The notes: a model not told the origin generated them from the sequence alone. Counted from the first letter of the stretch, positions 35,098 through 44,928 are shown. The stretch: 64,000 nucleotides of DNA from an uncultured Acetatifactor sp. (GCA_934394665.1 CAKRRS010000002.1:1-64000), one strand, 5' to 3'. Numbers and translations: made by a program.

Positions 35098-37512
35098 ATG
35101 GAGAGCTTTCTGGATATGACATTAGATAGAAATCTCTACATCGGTGTTCCGGTGGGAGCCTTTTTGTGCTCCCTTTTTCTGTTATTCTGCTTTTTGAATA
35201 CCATAAGGAGCCGGACAGTCCGTAGTCTGAGGGCAGTGCTGGTCTCCTGTCTTGTGTGGACCGGTGGGGTGATCCTCATGCGGCTGCAGGTATTCCCCGG
35301 GATCTGGTTCTGGCATAATTTTGCACTGATGGGACTGTTGGTCATTCCGGTGTTCATGTATGCATTTCTGTTCAGTTTTCTGGAAATTACAGAGCATGAT
35401 GCGTTGATATATATTTACGGAGTGTTGACAGTGGCGCTGGTACTTGGCAATGCCTGGAGCGGCACTCTTGTGCCGGCACCTGAGGAGGTGATCCGGGCGG
35501 ATGGAACCTTCGTCTATGTGTATCATGCAACAGTGGGCATATGGGTGCTGGTGGTATTGGAGGTTTTGGTACTGGTCTATGCTACTTATCTGGCACATTG
35601 CAAGATAGACGGGAACCTGCAGCTGCGGAAGAAACTGCAGCCGCTGTTACTGGGAACCCTGTTTATTCTGGCGGGAAATCTGTTCTGCCAGATTCCCGAT
35701 AATGTATTCCCGTTTGATATGCTTGGCTGTGTTGGCATGGCAGTGTGCATGGTCTATATCATGTACAAACAGTACCTGTTTGATTTTTCTTATCGAATGA
35801 CGGTAGGTGCAGTATATTTTCTGGCGGTAGTGTTAGCATCCCTGCCCCTGGTGATCCTGTATCATAATCTGGAAAATGTGTTGGGGACGCTGGAGAGATC
35901 CGTAGTACAGAAACTGATCCTGTATATTGTACTGCAATGCGCATGGACAGTATTTGTAGTAGCATTTGCCAGAAAACGTCTGGAAAATATTCTGAACCAG
36001 AAGCAGAAGCTGATGGTGGAAGGAATGCATGAGTTTCAGGACAGAGCAGCATCTATCCTGAATCGCAGGGAATTGTTTGCAACTCTGCATGATATCCTGG
36101 ATGATGTGATTCCCGGATGGAAATCCAGAATTTTTGAGAAGAATGAAAACAATGCCGGATATCACGAAATAATACGAAACGGACAGATTCCGCTGGACAG
36201 AGAAGAAGCAGAGAGGATCTGTGACATTGTAGAACGGGACGAGGTGAAGGAAACACCATCGGTCGCTTTATTAAAATATGATAATATGGTCTGCGGTTTT
36301 GTATACATGGAGCAGCTGCGGGCAAATAAGCTCAATTATCGCGAAGCAGATTGTATTCGCCAGATGGCAAATATCGCATCGGGAAGCCTGAAAAATATTG
36401 ATGCCTATGAAAAAGTATATCAGGTGTCCATACATGATGAACTGACAGGCTTGTACAACCGGAGCTATTGTGGAGTGTGTCTGCGGCAGGAGGGCATTCT
36501 CGGAGACGAGAGAGGCTTCCTGTACATGGATATGGATAATTTCAAATTATACAATGATCTGTACGGAGAACAGACCGGTGACCGGATCCTGAAATGGTGT
36601 GCAGATAGAATACAGGCTAACGTGAAGGACGGAGAGGTCTTCCGCGTGGGGTCCAATGAGTTTCTGGTCTCGGTGCCGGAGACCGGAAGGGATGCACTGG
36701 TGGAGCTGGCGGAGAAGCTGACTCAGGCAGTCCGGGAGAATACCACGGACAAGCCACAGGTGATGCAGCCTATTACTTTCAGCGTTGGTGTGGCATGGTA
36801 TCCCGGACTGGCAGCAGATGCAACGGAACTGTTCCGACAGTCTAAGAGAGCTGCATTCTATGCCAAGAGGAACGGTAAAGATCAAATTCATGTATATGAA
36901 GGAAATATTACGGAGGAAAATCAGGACAGGGAGACCGGCTACGAGCAGGTGGCACCTACGGTATATGCACTGGTGGCGGCAATTGATGCGAAAGACTCTT
37001 TTACGTTCCAGCATTCTACTAACGTATCCCAGTATGCGGTGCTGCTGGCACAAAAGCTGGGGGTGTCCAGAGACGATATTCAGACTGTGAAGGTGGCAGG
37101 TCTGCTGCATGATATCGGTAAGATCGGTATTCCGGAGAACATACTGAAAAAGGCAGGAAAGCTCACGGATGAAGAATATGAGATCATGAAGAGCCATGTG
37201 GAGAAATCGATAGAGATGATCCACTATCTGCCGAATATGAATTATGTCATTCCAGCGGTAGTGTCTCACCATGAGAGATATGACGGCAAAGGCTATCCCC
37301 GTGGATTAAAAGGAGAAGAAATCCCGCTCCTCGGAAGAATCCTTGCGGTATGCGACAGCTTTGATGCCATGATCTCCAAGAGAGCTTATAAAGAGCCGCT
37401 GAGTGTAGAGTATGCGATGGGAGAGCTGGAGAAAAATAAAGGCACACAGTTTGATCCCAAGGTGGCGGAGGCATTTATTGCATTGATCAAAGAAGGGAAA
37501 GTTCCCCTGTAA
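35098..37512 (+). CDS. 7TM-GAF-GGDEF(degenerate)-HD-GYP signalling protein (cyclic-di-GMP phosphodiesterase)
   Basis: An 804-residue signalling protein. About residues 15-300 hold eight or so membrane spans resembling the histidine-kinase N-terminal 7TM sensor; 310-445 look like a GAF domain. A GGDEF domain follows (SIHDELTGLYNRSY, LYMDMDNFKLYND) but the active loop is GSNEF at 518-522, so cyclase activity is probably lost. The HD-GYP domain from about 625 is intact: His639, HD at 671-672 (LLHDIGKIGIP) and HHERYDGKGYP at 724-734. It should hydrolyse cyclic-di-GMP in response to an envelope signal; the GGDEF may bind GTP as a regulator. A terminator follows. Confidence 0.9.
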   Translation: MESFLDMTLDRNLYIGVPVGAFLCSLFLLFCFLNTIRSRTVRSLRAVLVSCLVWTGGVILMRLQVFPGIWFWHNFALMGLLVIPVFMYAFLFSFLEITEHDALIYIYGVLTVALVLGNAWSGTLVPAPEEVIRADGTFVYVYHATVGIWVLVVLEVLVLVYATYLAHCKIDGNLQLRKKLQPLLLGTLFILAGNLFCQIPDNVFPFDMLGCVGMAVCMVYIMYKQYLFDFSYRMTVGAVYFLAVVLASLPLVILYHNLENVLGTLERSVVQKLILYIVLQCAWTVFVVAFARKRLENILNQKQKLMVEGMHEFQDRAASILNRRELFATLHDILDDVIPGWKSRIFEKNENNAGYHEIIRNGQIPLDREEAERICDIVERDEVKETPSVALLKYDNMVCGFVYMEQLRANKLNYREADCIRQMANIASGSLKNIDAYEKVYQVSIHDELTGLYNRSYCGVCLRQEGILGDERGFLYMDMDNFKLYNDLYGEQTGDRILKWCADRIQANVKDGEVFRVGSNEFLVSVPETGRDALVELAEKLTQAVRENTTDKPQVMQPITFSVGVAWYPGLAADATELFRQSKRAAFYAKRNGKDQIHVYEGNITEENQDRETGYEQVAPTVYALVAAIDAKDSFTFQHSTNVSQYAVLLAQKLGVSRDDIQTVKVAGLLHDIGKIGIPENILKKAGKLTDEEYEIMKSHVEKSIEMIHYLPNMNYVIPAVVSHHERYDGKGYPRGLKGEEIPLLGRILAVCDSFDAMISKRAYKEPLSVEYAMGELEKNKGTQFDPKVAEAFIALIKEGKVPL

Positions 37513-37537
37513 TAAGAGAATCCGGTGATAACGTAAG

Positions 37538-37565
37538 AAAGAGGCGCCCGTGGGTGCCTCTTTTC
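37538..37565 (+). terminator. Terminator after the HD-GYP gene
   Basis: Stem AAAGAGGC-CCC / GGG-GCCTCTTT with a tiny loop, then TC. It also reads A-rich on the other side. Confidence 0.85.
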
Positions 37566-37724
37566 AAAAGGGGAGGATTAAGTATTATCGTATCTTACGT
37601 AAGATCAAAGGAGGGGATCCGATGATAGTAGTAGTCTGTCCCGGTTTTCACGGAATATACATCGCTTGACATGATTTTTTTGTTGTTTTTAAGGTAGAGA
37701 TGTTATATACTATGGTTATTGATT

Positions 37725-37769
37725 CTGCCAACGAGTGAATTGGCTGACGATTACTTACAGGTAAGGCAG
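37725..37769 (+). promoter_or_regulatory. Small three-stem element in the leader of the SEC-C gene
   Basis: CTGCC (37725-37729) pairs with GGCAG (37765-37769) enclosing two hairpins, CCAA...TTGG and CTTAC-A-GGTAAG. It lies just downstream of an AT-rich promoter-like stretch and 40 bases before the gene. No known riboswitch consensus recognised. Confidence 0.35.
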
Positions 37770-37809
37770 TTCATATTAATTATTATTTATGTAAGGATGG
37801 TATTACACT

Positions 37810-38313
37810 ATGAATTTAATGGAACAATGGAGATCAGTAGCATATAATGAGGCAACCGGCAAAGAGAAGCTGCAGCAGCTCTGGGCAGCTTATTTCCAGG
37901 AGGAAAAGGAAATTTACGCACAGCTTCTGAAGAATCCCGATGAAGTCGTAAAAGGTACGGTAAAAGAGCTGGCTGATAGGTTCAAAGTATCTCTGATGAC
38001 TATGACGGGATTTCTGGACGGTATCAACGACAGCCTGGTAGAGAAGAATCCCCTTGATGATCTGGAAGAGGATACCCAGGTAAATTTAGGCTTCGATAAG
38101 GCACTTCTGTACAAGAACATGGTAGCTGCGGAAGCTGACTGGCTGTATAATCTGGAAGAGTGGAATGCAATCTTTGATGAAGAGACCCGTAAACAGCTTT
38201 ACAAAGAGCAGAAAGCTTCCACCACAATCGTAAAGGAGCAGAAGGTATATCCCAATGACCCCTGTCCCTGCGGAAGCGGCAAAAAGTATAAAAAGTGCTG
38301 CGGCAGAAAGTAA
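37810..38313 (+). CDS. SEC-C motif protein
   Basis: A 167-residue, mostly acidic helical protein ending in a SEC-C zinc motif, [16 protein letters not shown]. In SecA this motif binds zinc and contacts SecB and the ribosome; stand-alone proteins with it are common and mostly uncharacterised. The N-terminal 140 residues ([24 protein letters not shown]) have no family I recognise with confidence, though this arrangement is seen in Clostridia. A single-gene unit with a terminator. Confidence 0.82.
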   Translation: MNLMEQWRSVAYNEATGKEKLQQLWAAYFQEEKEIYAQLLKNPDEVVKGTVKELADRFKVSLMTMTGFLDGINDSLVEKNPLDDLEEDTQVNLGFDKALLYKNMVAAEADWLYNLEEWNAIFDEETRKQLYKEQKASTTIVKEQKVYPNDPCPCGSGKKYKKCCGRK

Positions 38314-38317
38314 ATTG

Positions 38318-38368
38318 AACGAAAAAGGGGGTTTTCCGCAGATTTGCAGAGAGCCCTTTTTTCGTTTT
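38318..38368 (+). terminator. Terminator after the SEC-C gene
   Basis: Stem AACGAAAAAGGG / CCCTTTTTTCGTT (one bulged T) followed by TT; the long interior is 24 bases. Confidence 0.75.
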
Positions 38369-38398
38369 AGAATCAGAATGGGAAAGGAAGGGTTACAT

Positions 38399-38995
38399 AT
38401 GAAAATGCTGAAAGAAATGAAATGGGAAGCGATTCTCTCCGGAATTCTGTATATCCTCTTGGGAATTGTGGCGCTGGTGATTCCGGAGACCATGCAGAAG
38501 ACACTGGGGTATCTCATCGGTATCGTGCTGATCGTAGCAGGGCTGGTTTCCATGGTATGTTATCTGCTCAGAGATGCCAGAGAGAACTATTACCACAACG
38601 AGTTCGTATTTGGTCTCCTTGGTATCGTGCTGGGAGCGGTAGTCCTGTACAAGGTAGAGATCGTCATCTCTCTGATTCCGTTTATTCTGGGAGTGTTGGT
38701 AATGTGCAGCGGATGCAGCAAACTACAGGATGCTATTGACCTGAAGAGACTGGGTTACGGCAGCTGGCTGGGATTGCTCGTCGCGGCCGCAATCAATATC
38801 ATCCTGGGAGTGGTACTGATCTACAATCCGTTCAAAGCAGCAATTTTATTGTTCCGCGTTTTGGGAGTGGTACTGATCCTCAGTGGTGCAGGAGACTGTT
38901 TTTCCACCATCTATTTTTCGCAGAAATTGCGCAGGTTCAAGCAGGAACAGGACGCTCTGGACAGTACGTTTGAAGAAATCAATTCAGAGAAATAA
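38399..38995 (+). CDS. DUF308 (HdeD-like) membrane protein
   Basis: A 198-residue protein with six membrane spans in three hairpins, as in the HdeD/DUF308 family: ILSGILYILLGIVALVIP, TLGYLIGIVLIVAGLVSMV, FVFGLLGIVLGAVVLY, ILGVLVMCSGC, LGLLVAAAINIILGVVLIY and VLGVVLILSGAGDCF. Function unknown in Gram-positives; HdeD is tied to acid resistance in E. coli. The ATG at 38399 follows GGAAAGGAAGGG. An acidic C-terminal tail of about 25 residues is cytoplasmic. Confidence 0.85.
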   Translation: MKMLKEMKWEAILSGILYILLGIVALVIPETMQKTLGYLIGIVLIVAGLVSMVCYLLRDARENYYHNEFVFGLLGIVLGAVVLYKVEIVISLIPFILGVLVMCSGCSKLQDAIDLKRLGYGSWLGLLVAAAINIILGVVLIYNPFKAAILLFRVLGVVLILSGAGDCFSTIYFSQKLRRFKQEQDALDSTFEEINSEK

Positions 38996-39034
38996 CAACA
39001 GCATACAGGAAGAGAAACTGGCAGGAGGAACATC

Positions 39035-39469
39035 GTGAATATTGCATCGTTTTTATCTCCGAAGGAGGAAGTGACTTTCCTTCGGGACGATATGACCATC
39101 AGGCAGGGGCTGGAGAAGATGAAACGTTACGGATACACCGCAGTACCGGTGATTGACGCCGAGGATCGGTATGTGGGCGTGGTCAGTGAGGGAGACTTTC
39201 TGTGGAATATCTTAAGCCATAACAATGAGCTGGACAGTATTACCATGAAGAGTCTGGAAAAACTATCCGTGAGAGATATCATCCAGAGCGGTAAGATTCG
39301 TCCGGTATGTATCGACACCAACATGGAAGAACTGCTGGGGCAGGCACAGATGCAGAACTTTGTACCTGTGATCGATGACAGAAATGTATTTATCGGCATC
39401 ATTACCCGAAGCGAGATCATCAAATATTTTATCAAGAAGCAGATTGAAGTTGCGGAGAAGCAGATCTGA
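39035..39469 (+). CDS. Tandem CBS-domain protein
   Basis: A 144-residue protein consisting of two CBS domains (about 5-65 and 80-138; GYTAVPVIDAEDRYVGVVSEGDFL and FVPVIDDRNVFIGIITRSEII), forming one Bateman module that senses adenine nucleotides. GTG start at 39035 with GCAGGAGGAA directly upstream. It follows DUF308 by 39 bases and precedes apt, so an adenylate-related role is possible but unproven. Confidence 0.88.
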   Translation: MNIASFLSPKEEVTFLRDDMTIRQGLEKMKRYGYTAVPVIDAEDRYVGVVSEGDFLWNILSHNNELDSITMKSLEKLSVRDIIQSGKIRPVCIDTNMEELLGQAQMQNFVPVIDDRNVFIGIITRSEIIKYFIKKQIEVAEKQI

Positions 39470-39555
39470 TCCGGAAAATCGGATGCAGGAAGCAATCGTT
39501 CAAAAAAAGAGTCGAATATTACAGTGAATAAAAAACAGGAAAGGTGTGTAAACAG

Positions 39556-40080
39556 ATGAAAAAGTTGGAAGAATATGTAAAGAGTATTCCGGATTTCCCG
39601 GAGAAGGGTATCATTTTCAGAGATGTTACAAGCGTACTGCAGGATGCGGACGGATTACGTCTGGCGATCGATACCATGCAGGAGAAAATCAAGGATTTGG
39701 ACTATGATGTGGTAGTAGGTCCCGAGTCCAGAGGATTTATTTTCGGAACGCCGATCGCATACAATAATCATAAGCCCTTTGTCCTGATTCGTAAGAAGGG
39801 TAAGCTTCCCAGAGAGACTGTATCCACGACCTATGATCTGGAGTACGGTTCCGCAACCATCGAGATGCACAAGGACAGCATCAAACCCGGTCAGAAGGTA
39901 TTGATCGTAGATGACCTGATCGCTACCGGTGGTACCACAGAGGCTATGGTCAAGCTGATCGAATCTCTCGGCGGAGAAGTGGCAGGCATCGTAGTCCTGA
40001 TCGAACTGGCAGGACTAAAGGGACGTGAGCGTTTAAGCGGTTACCGTCTGGAATCCGCAATCTGCTACGAGGGTAAATAG
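39556..40080 (+). CDS. apt: Adenine phosphoribosyltransferase
   Basis: Salvages adenine to AMP with PRPP. 174 residues with IPDFPEKGIIFRDVT at the start, VVGPESRGFIFG, RKKGKLPRETVS and the PRPP loop VLIVDDLIATGGTTEA. The ATG at 39556 gives the standard start; a GTG at 39544 in the same frame adds four residues. It lies before rel, a common order (apt-relA) in Gram-positives. Confidence 0.96.
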   Translation: MKKLEEYVKSIPDFPEKGIIFRDVTSVLQDADGLRLAIDTMQEKIKDLDYDVVVGPESRGFIFGTPIAYNNHKPFVLIRKKGKLPRETVSTTYDLEYGSATIEMHKDSIKPGQKVLIVDDLIATGGTTEAMVKLIESLGGEVAGIVVLIELAGLKGRERLSGYRLESAICYEGK

Positions 40081-40175
40081 GCAGTACAAAACAATTCGGT
40101 ATTCGCTGCGTATAGGGGTAACTGAGTGGTTTATGAAAAGTAACAATATATAAAATATATGGAGCTGTTTCGTCT

Positions 40176-42491
40176 ATGACAGAAGAGAAGAACGAAGTTA
40201 TCTTTGATGATGACAAGATAAGTAAATCAGAAGAATTCGTGAATCCCGAGGAATTGTATCAGGAGCTTATTCGCTGTGTGCAAAAATACCATCCCAGTGA
40301 TGATATTTCCATGATCGAGAAGGCATATAAGGTTGCCAGCGAGGCGCACAAAAACCAGTTTCGCAAATCCGGGGAACCGTATATTATCCATCCGTTGAAC
40401 GTGGCAATCATTCTGGCGGATCTGAAGCTGGATAAGGAGACGATTGTCGCAGGTATTCTGCATGATGTGGTAGAGGATACTGTGATGACGGAGGATGACC
40501 TGCGCAGAGAATTCGGAGATGATGTGGCGCTTCTGGTAGATGGTGTGACGAAACTGGAGAAGATTCCTCTGTCCGGCAACGGGGAACAGTCGGATGCCAA
40601 GCTGGAGATGCAGGCAGAGAACCTGCGTAAGATGTTCCTCGCCATGGCAAAAGATATCCGCGTCATCATGATCAAACTGGCCGATCGTCTGCATAATATG
40701 CGGACTTTGAAATACAAGACCCCGGAGAGCCAGCAGAGAATCGCAAAAGAGACCTTGGAAATCTATTGTCCCATTGCCCAGCGACTTGGTATCAGCAAGC
40801 TGAAGATCGAACTGGATGACTTGTCCTTAAAATACCTGGAGCCCGATATCTATTATGATTTGGTGGATAAGATCGCCGTGCGCAAGAGTGTCCGTGAAAA
40901 ATATATCCAGGGCATCGTGGATGAAGTCAGCGAACATATTAAAAATGCGGGAATCGATGCGAAAGTCGATGGCCGTGTAAAGCATTTTTTCAGTATTTAC
41001 AAGAAGATGAAGAACCAGCATAAGACGCTGGATCAGATCTATGATCTGTTTGCCGTGCGTATTATTGTGGAGACGGTGAAGGATTGTTATGCGGCGTTAG
41101 GTGTGATCCATGAGATGTATAAACCCATTCCGGGACGTTTTAAGGATTATATCGCCATGCCCAAGGCAAACATGTATCAGTCCCTGCATACCACACTGAT
41201 CGGCAGCAATGGACAGCCTTTCGAGATCCAGATTCGTACCTTTGAGATGCACCGTGTCGCTGAATACGGTATTGCGGCTCACTGGAAGTACAAGGAAGCT
41301 TCCGACGGCAAGAAGCCGGAGGTACAGGAAGAAGAGAAGCTGGTATGGCTGCGTCAGATCCTGGAGTGGCAGCGGGATATGTCGGATAACAAGGAGTTCA
41401 TGAATTTGCTTAAGAACGATCTGGACTTGTTCTCCGACAGCGTATATTGCTTTACCCCCACCGGTGAGGTCAAGAACCTTCCGGCAGGATCCACACCGAT
41501 CGACTTCGCTTACAGCATTCATTCCGCAGTCGGCAACAAGATGGTAGGTGCGAGAGTCAACGGTAAGCTGGTGACCATTGATTACAAGATCAACAACGGA
41601 GACCGGATCGAGATCATTACGTCCCAGAACTCCAAGGGTCCCAGCCGTGACTGGCTGAATGTGGTAAAAAGTACCCAGGCCAAGAACAAGATCAATCAGT
41701 GGTTCAAGAACGAATTAAAAGAAGATAACATTATCAAAGGTAAGGAACTGCTTTCCAACTATTGTAAAGCCAGAGGAATCAACCTTGCCAGCCTGCAGAA
41801 GCAGGAATATATGGAAGCTGTCATGCGTAAATACGGATTCCGCGATTGGGATTCCGTACTGGCAGCCATGGGACACGGTGCCTTGAAAGAGGGACAGATC
41901 GTCAATAAGATGCAGGAGCTCTATGACCGTGACCACAAGAAAGAGATGACGAATGAGGAGGTTCTGGCAAGTATCGCGGAGAACAATGCGGCGAATGGTC
42001 AGAACGGAACCGGCAAACCGGTGCTCATGAAGTCCAAGAGCGGTATCGTGGTCAAAGGAATCGCGGATCTGTCGGTACGTTTTTCCAAATGCTGTTCTCC
42101 GGTACCGGGAGACGAGATCGTAGGCTATGTGACCAGGGGAAGAGGTATCTCTATCCACCGTACCGACTGTATCAACATCATCAATCTGCCGGAATTGGAG
42201 CGGGCGAGACTCATCGATGCCGAGTGGCAGCCGGAGGAGACCCATGCCGAGAAATACCTGGCAGAGATCAAAATCTATGCGAACAACCGTAACGGTCTGC
42301 TGGCGGATATCTCCAAGGCTTTGACGGAGAAGAATATTGATATTATATCCATGAATACCAGAACCAGCAGACAGGGACTGGCGACTTTGCAGACGACGTT
42401 TGAGATCAGCAGCAGAGAGGAACTGAACCGGATCATAGATAAGATCCGGGGCATCGAGAACGTCATTGATATTGAGAGAACCACGGGCTAA
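40176..42491 (+). CDS. relA: Bifunctional (p)ppGpp synthetase/hydrolase Rel
   Basis: Stringent-response enzyme. 771 residues: HD hydrolase domain at about 45-200 (HPLNVAIILADLKLDKETI, GILHDVVEDT) with all metal ligands present, so it can degrade ppGpp; synthetase domain at 240-360 (KHFFSIYKKMKNQ, KANMYQSLHTT); TGS domain near 410-475 (VYCFTPTGEVKNLPAGSTPIDFAY, split here over two motifs); zinc-finger/helical region with FSKCCSPVPGDEIVGYVT; C-terminal ACT at 690-770. It lies between apt and an MBL hydrolase, as in many Firmicutes. Confidence 0.97.
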   Translation: MTEEKNEVIFDDDKISKSEEFVNPEELYQELIRCVQKYHPSDDISMIEKAYKVASEAHKNQFRKSGEPYIIHPLNVAIILADLKLDKETIVAGILHDVVEDTVMTEDDLRREFGDDVALLVDGVTKLEKIPLSGNGEQSDAKLEMQAENLRKMFLAMAKDIRVIMIKLADRLHNMRTLKYKTPESQQRIAKETLEIYCPIAQRLGISKLKIELDDLSLKYLEPDIYYDLVDKIAVRKSVREKYIQGIVDEVSEHIKNAGIDAKVDGRVKHFFSIYKKMKNQHKTLDQIYDLFAVRIIVETVKDCYAALGVIHEMYKPIPGRFKDYIAMPKANMYQSLHTTLIGSNGQPFEIQIRTFEMHRVAEYGIAAHWKYKEASDGKKPEVQEEEKLVWLRQILEWQRDMSDNKEFMNLLKNDLDLFSDSVYCFTPTGEVKNLPAGSTPIDFAYSIHSAVGNKMVGARVNGKLVTIDYKINNGDRIEIITSQNSKGPSRDWLNVVKSTQAKNKINQWFKNELKEDNIIKGKELLSNYCKARGINLASLQKQEYMEAVMRKYGFRDWDSVLAAMGHGALKEGQIVNKMQELYDRDHKKEMTNEEVLASIAENNAANGQNGTGKPVLMKSKSGIVVKGIADLSVRFSKCCSPVPGDEIVGYVTRGRGISIHRTDCINIINLPELERARLIDAEWQPEETHAEKYLAEIKIYANNRNGLLADISKALTEKNIDIISMNTRTSRQGLATLQTTFEISSREELNRIIDKIRGIENVIDIERTTG

Positions 42492-42505
42492 AGAAGGGGT
42501 TAGGA

Positions 42506-43171
42506 ATGAGTAATATTTGTATCAGACATATTATGCTGGGCATCTATGCGACCAACTGCTATTATGTCAATCGGGAAGGCAGCAAAAAGGTACTGGTATT
42601 CGATCCGGCAGACCAGGGAAAAGAACTGGCGGAAAAGCTGGAGCGGGACGGCTTCCACGTGGCAGCCATCTTTTTAACACATGGACATTTTGATCATATC
42701 ACCGGTTGTGAGGCACTGAAGGCAGCAGCGGATGCCTATGCCGTAGCACGTGGCGAAGCACCTGTGAAGGTCTATGCCGGGGAAGCAGAAAAGGATTTTT
42801 TACTGGATACGAAGAACAATCTGTCGAAAGATATGGGACGTCCGGTAGCTGTGACCGCAGATGTGTATCTGAAGGACGGAGAGGAACTGAATCTGGACGG
42901 CATCCGGATCAAAGTTCTGGCAACGCCCGGACATACCGCAGGCGGTGTGAGTTATTATTTCCCGGATGGTGGGTTCGTCATCTGTGGAGATACGCTGTTC
43001 GAGGAATCCGTCGGCAGAACGGATTTCCCTACCGGCAGCATGAGCACGCTGGTGCGCTCTGTGAAGGAAAAGCTGTTTACGTTGCCGGATGATACGAATG
43101 TATGTCCGGGACACGGCGAACTCACGACCATCGGCCATGAGAAAAAGTATAATCCGTATTGTGCGGAGTAG
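42506..43171 (+). CDS. Metallo-beta-lactamase-fold hydrolase (glyoxalase II-like)
   Basis: A 221-residue hydrolase with the metal motif THGHFDHITG, GHTAGGVSYY, the bridging Asp in ICGDTLFEESVGRTD and the last His in CPGHGELTTIGHE. The size and SVGRTDFPTG signature match the glyoxalase II-like group encoded after rel in Firmicutes. The natural thioester or other substrate is unknown. It starts 15 bases after the stop of rel. Confidence 0.9.
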   Translation: MSNICIRHIMLGIYATNCYYVNREGSKKVLVFDPADQGKELAEKLERDGFHVAAIFLTHGHFDHITGCEALKAAADAYAVARGEAPVKVYAGEAEKDFLLDTKNNLSKDMGRPVAVTADVYLKDGEELNLDGIRIKVLATPGHTAGGVSYYFPDGGFVICGDTLFEESVGRTDFPTGSMSTLVRSVKEKLFTLPDDTNVCPGHGELTTIGHEKKYNPYCAE

Positions 43172-43366
43172 GAAACGGCGAATGCTCAGAACAGATCGGT
43201 ATTCTTGCAGGATAGCTGTAAACCAGTTCGGTTATAAGTGGGAATACTCGGTAATTTAATTGCTGACATAGTTTTAGGCACAGATAAGAGGTCTGTGCTT
43301 AAATATTAATGTTTAAATGATTTGAAATGTTATGAATGGTGTTTCCTGTATAGGAAATATAGATAG

Positions 43367-43394
43367 TTAACATATATTTTGTACTATGTATAAG
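43367..43394 (+). promoter_or_regulatory. Probable promoter of hemZ
   Basis: TTAACA at 43367-43372 and TATAAG at 43389-43394 with a 16-base spacer. The predicted start (about 43401) lies after or at the ATG at 43402, which favours the ATG at 43429 as the true start of hemZ. Confidence 0.5.
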
Positions 43395-43428
43395 GATTTG
43401 CATGGTTACTGAAAGGTATATTGAAAGA

Positions 43429-44877
43429 ATGAAAGTAGTAAAATTATCTCATCCCAACTATGAATATGATGTACATTCCCTCGTGAAGGCTTTTTACGCT
43501 GAGGAACAGGTGACGGTCATCACTCCGGAGACGAAGCCGGAGAAGCTTGCGGAACTGGAGCCGCAGGTTGCTATTACCATCACGTTAAGCGAGACCGGTG
43601 CACAGATTTGCGTGGGTGAGGAAGGCTTTTCCTGGGAACAGGCATCCGAAGAGATTAAGGACGGTTATAAGAACGGTCTGAAACGGTTTTTATACCGTAC
43701 GTTAAGCAAGGTGACCGGGCTGGAGCTTCCCTGGGGAAATCTTACAGGCATCCGTCCCACGAAGATCGCGTATGGTATGCTGGATGAGGGAAAAGATGAT
43801 ACGGAAATCCTGAAGTTTATGGAGCAGAGCCATTATGTCAGTGAAGAGAAGGCATTGCTCGGGATCGATATTGCGAAGAGAGAACGGAAACTGTTGAAAA
43901 ATATTCACTACGAGGGCGGTTATAGTCTGTACATCGGCATTCCTTTCTGCCCGACGACCTGTCTGTATTGTTCCTTTACTTCTTATCCCATCGCAGCCTA
44001 TCGTAAGCAGGTGGACGATTACGTAGATGCCGTGATCAAAGAGATGGATGATGTTGCGGAGAATTTTAAGGACAAAGTGTTGGATACTGTGTATATCGGC
44101 GGAGGTACGCCGACGACACTGGAGCCGGAGCAGTTGGATCGCCTGATTACAGCGTTGAAAACTAAGTTCGATTTTTCCACCGTGCAGGAATTTACCGTAG
44201 AGGCAGGCCGTGCCGACAGCATTACGAGAGAAAAACTGGAAGTGCTGCATCGTCACCGGGTCGGCAGAATCTCCGTGAATCCCCAGACCATGAAGCAGGA
44301 GACACTGGATATCATCGGCAGAAAGGCCAGTGTGGAGCAGGTACTTACCGCCTACAGACTGGCCAGAGAAGTCGGCTTCGACAACATCAATATGGATCTG
44401 ATCCTGGGACTGCCGGGAGAACTGGAAGCGGATGTGCAGCGCACCATTGACAAGGTGGTAGAGTTGGCTCCGGACAGCCTGACTGTGCATTCTCTGGCAA
44501 TCAAACGGGCATCCCGGCTAAATCGGTGGATTCAGGAGAACGGTGTATCCATGCTGCATAATACGGATGAGACCATGAAGATTGCGGCAGCAGGCGCAGA
44601 GAAGCTGGGAATGAAGCCCTATTATCTCTACCGACAGAAGAACATGTCCGGCAACTTTGAGAATACCGGCTATGCCCTGCCCGGAAAATACGGACTGTAT
44701 AATATTCTCATCATGGAAGAGAAACAGACCATTGTAGCACTGGGAGCCGGTTCCATTACCAAGCGGGTGTTCCCGGACGGCAGGATCGAGCGGTGCGATA
44801 ATGTGAAGGATGTGAAGCTGTATATCGAGCAGATCGATGAGATGATCGAGCGCAAGAGGAAGTTGTTTGAAGAATAA
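43429..44877 (+). CDS. hemZ: HemZ-type radical SAM protein (coproporphyrinogen dehydrogenase-like)
   Basis: A 482-residue radical-SAM enzyme. The N-terminal 150 residues are specific to HemZ (NYEYDVHSLVKAFY, LPWGNLTGIRPTKIAYG). The radical SAM core starts at GIPFCPTTCLYCSF with the CxxxCxxC cluster site, then YIGGGTPTTLE, VEAGRADSI and DLILGLPGE. HemZ proteins are related to oxygen-independent coproporphyrinogen oxidase HemN, but in organisms without haem synthesis their true reaction is unclear. The ATG at 43402 is an alternative start nine codons up. Confidence 0.9.
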   Translation: MKVVKLSHPNYEYDVHSLVKAFYAEEQVTVITPETKPEKLAELEPQVAITITLSETGAQICVGEEGFSWEQASEEIKDGYKNGLKRFLYRTLSKVTGLELPWGNLTGIRPTKIAYGMLDEGKDDTEILKFMEQSHYVSEEKALLGIDIAKRERKLLKNIHYEGGYSLYIGIPFCPTTCLYCSFTSYPIAAYRKQVDDYVDAVIKEMDDVAENFKDKVLDTVYIGGGTPTTLEPEQLDRLITALKTKFDFSTVQEFTVEAGRADSITREKLEVLHRHRVGRISVNPQTMKQETLDIIGRKASVEQVLTAYRLAREVGFDNINMDLILGLPGELEADVQRTIDKVVELAPDSLTVHSLAIKRASRLNRWIQENGVSMLHNTDETMKIAAAGAEKLGMKPYYLYRQKNMSGNFENTGYALPGKYGLYNILIMEEKQTIVALGAGSITKRVFPDGRIERCDNVKDVKLYIEQIDEMIERKRKLFEE

Positions 44878-44928
44878 TAGTTGAGTGTGTTACTCGGATT
44901 AGTACCGGAAGCGGCAGAATAAAAATAT

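Noticed and set aside
43402-43428. ATG at 43402 as the start of hemZ
   Set aside because: A promoter-like TTAACA/TATAAG pair places the transcript start at about 43401, which would leave no leader; the ATG at 43429 gives the conserved N-terminus. Still possible.
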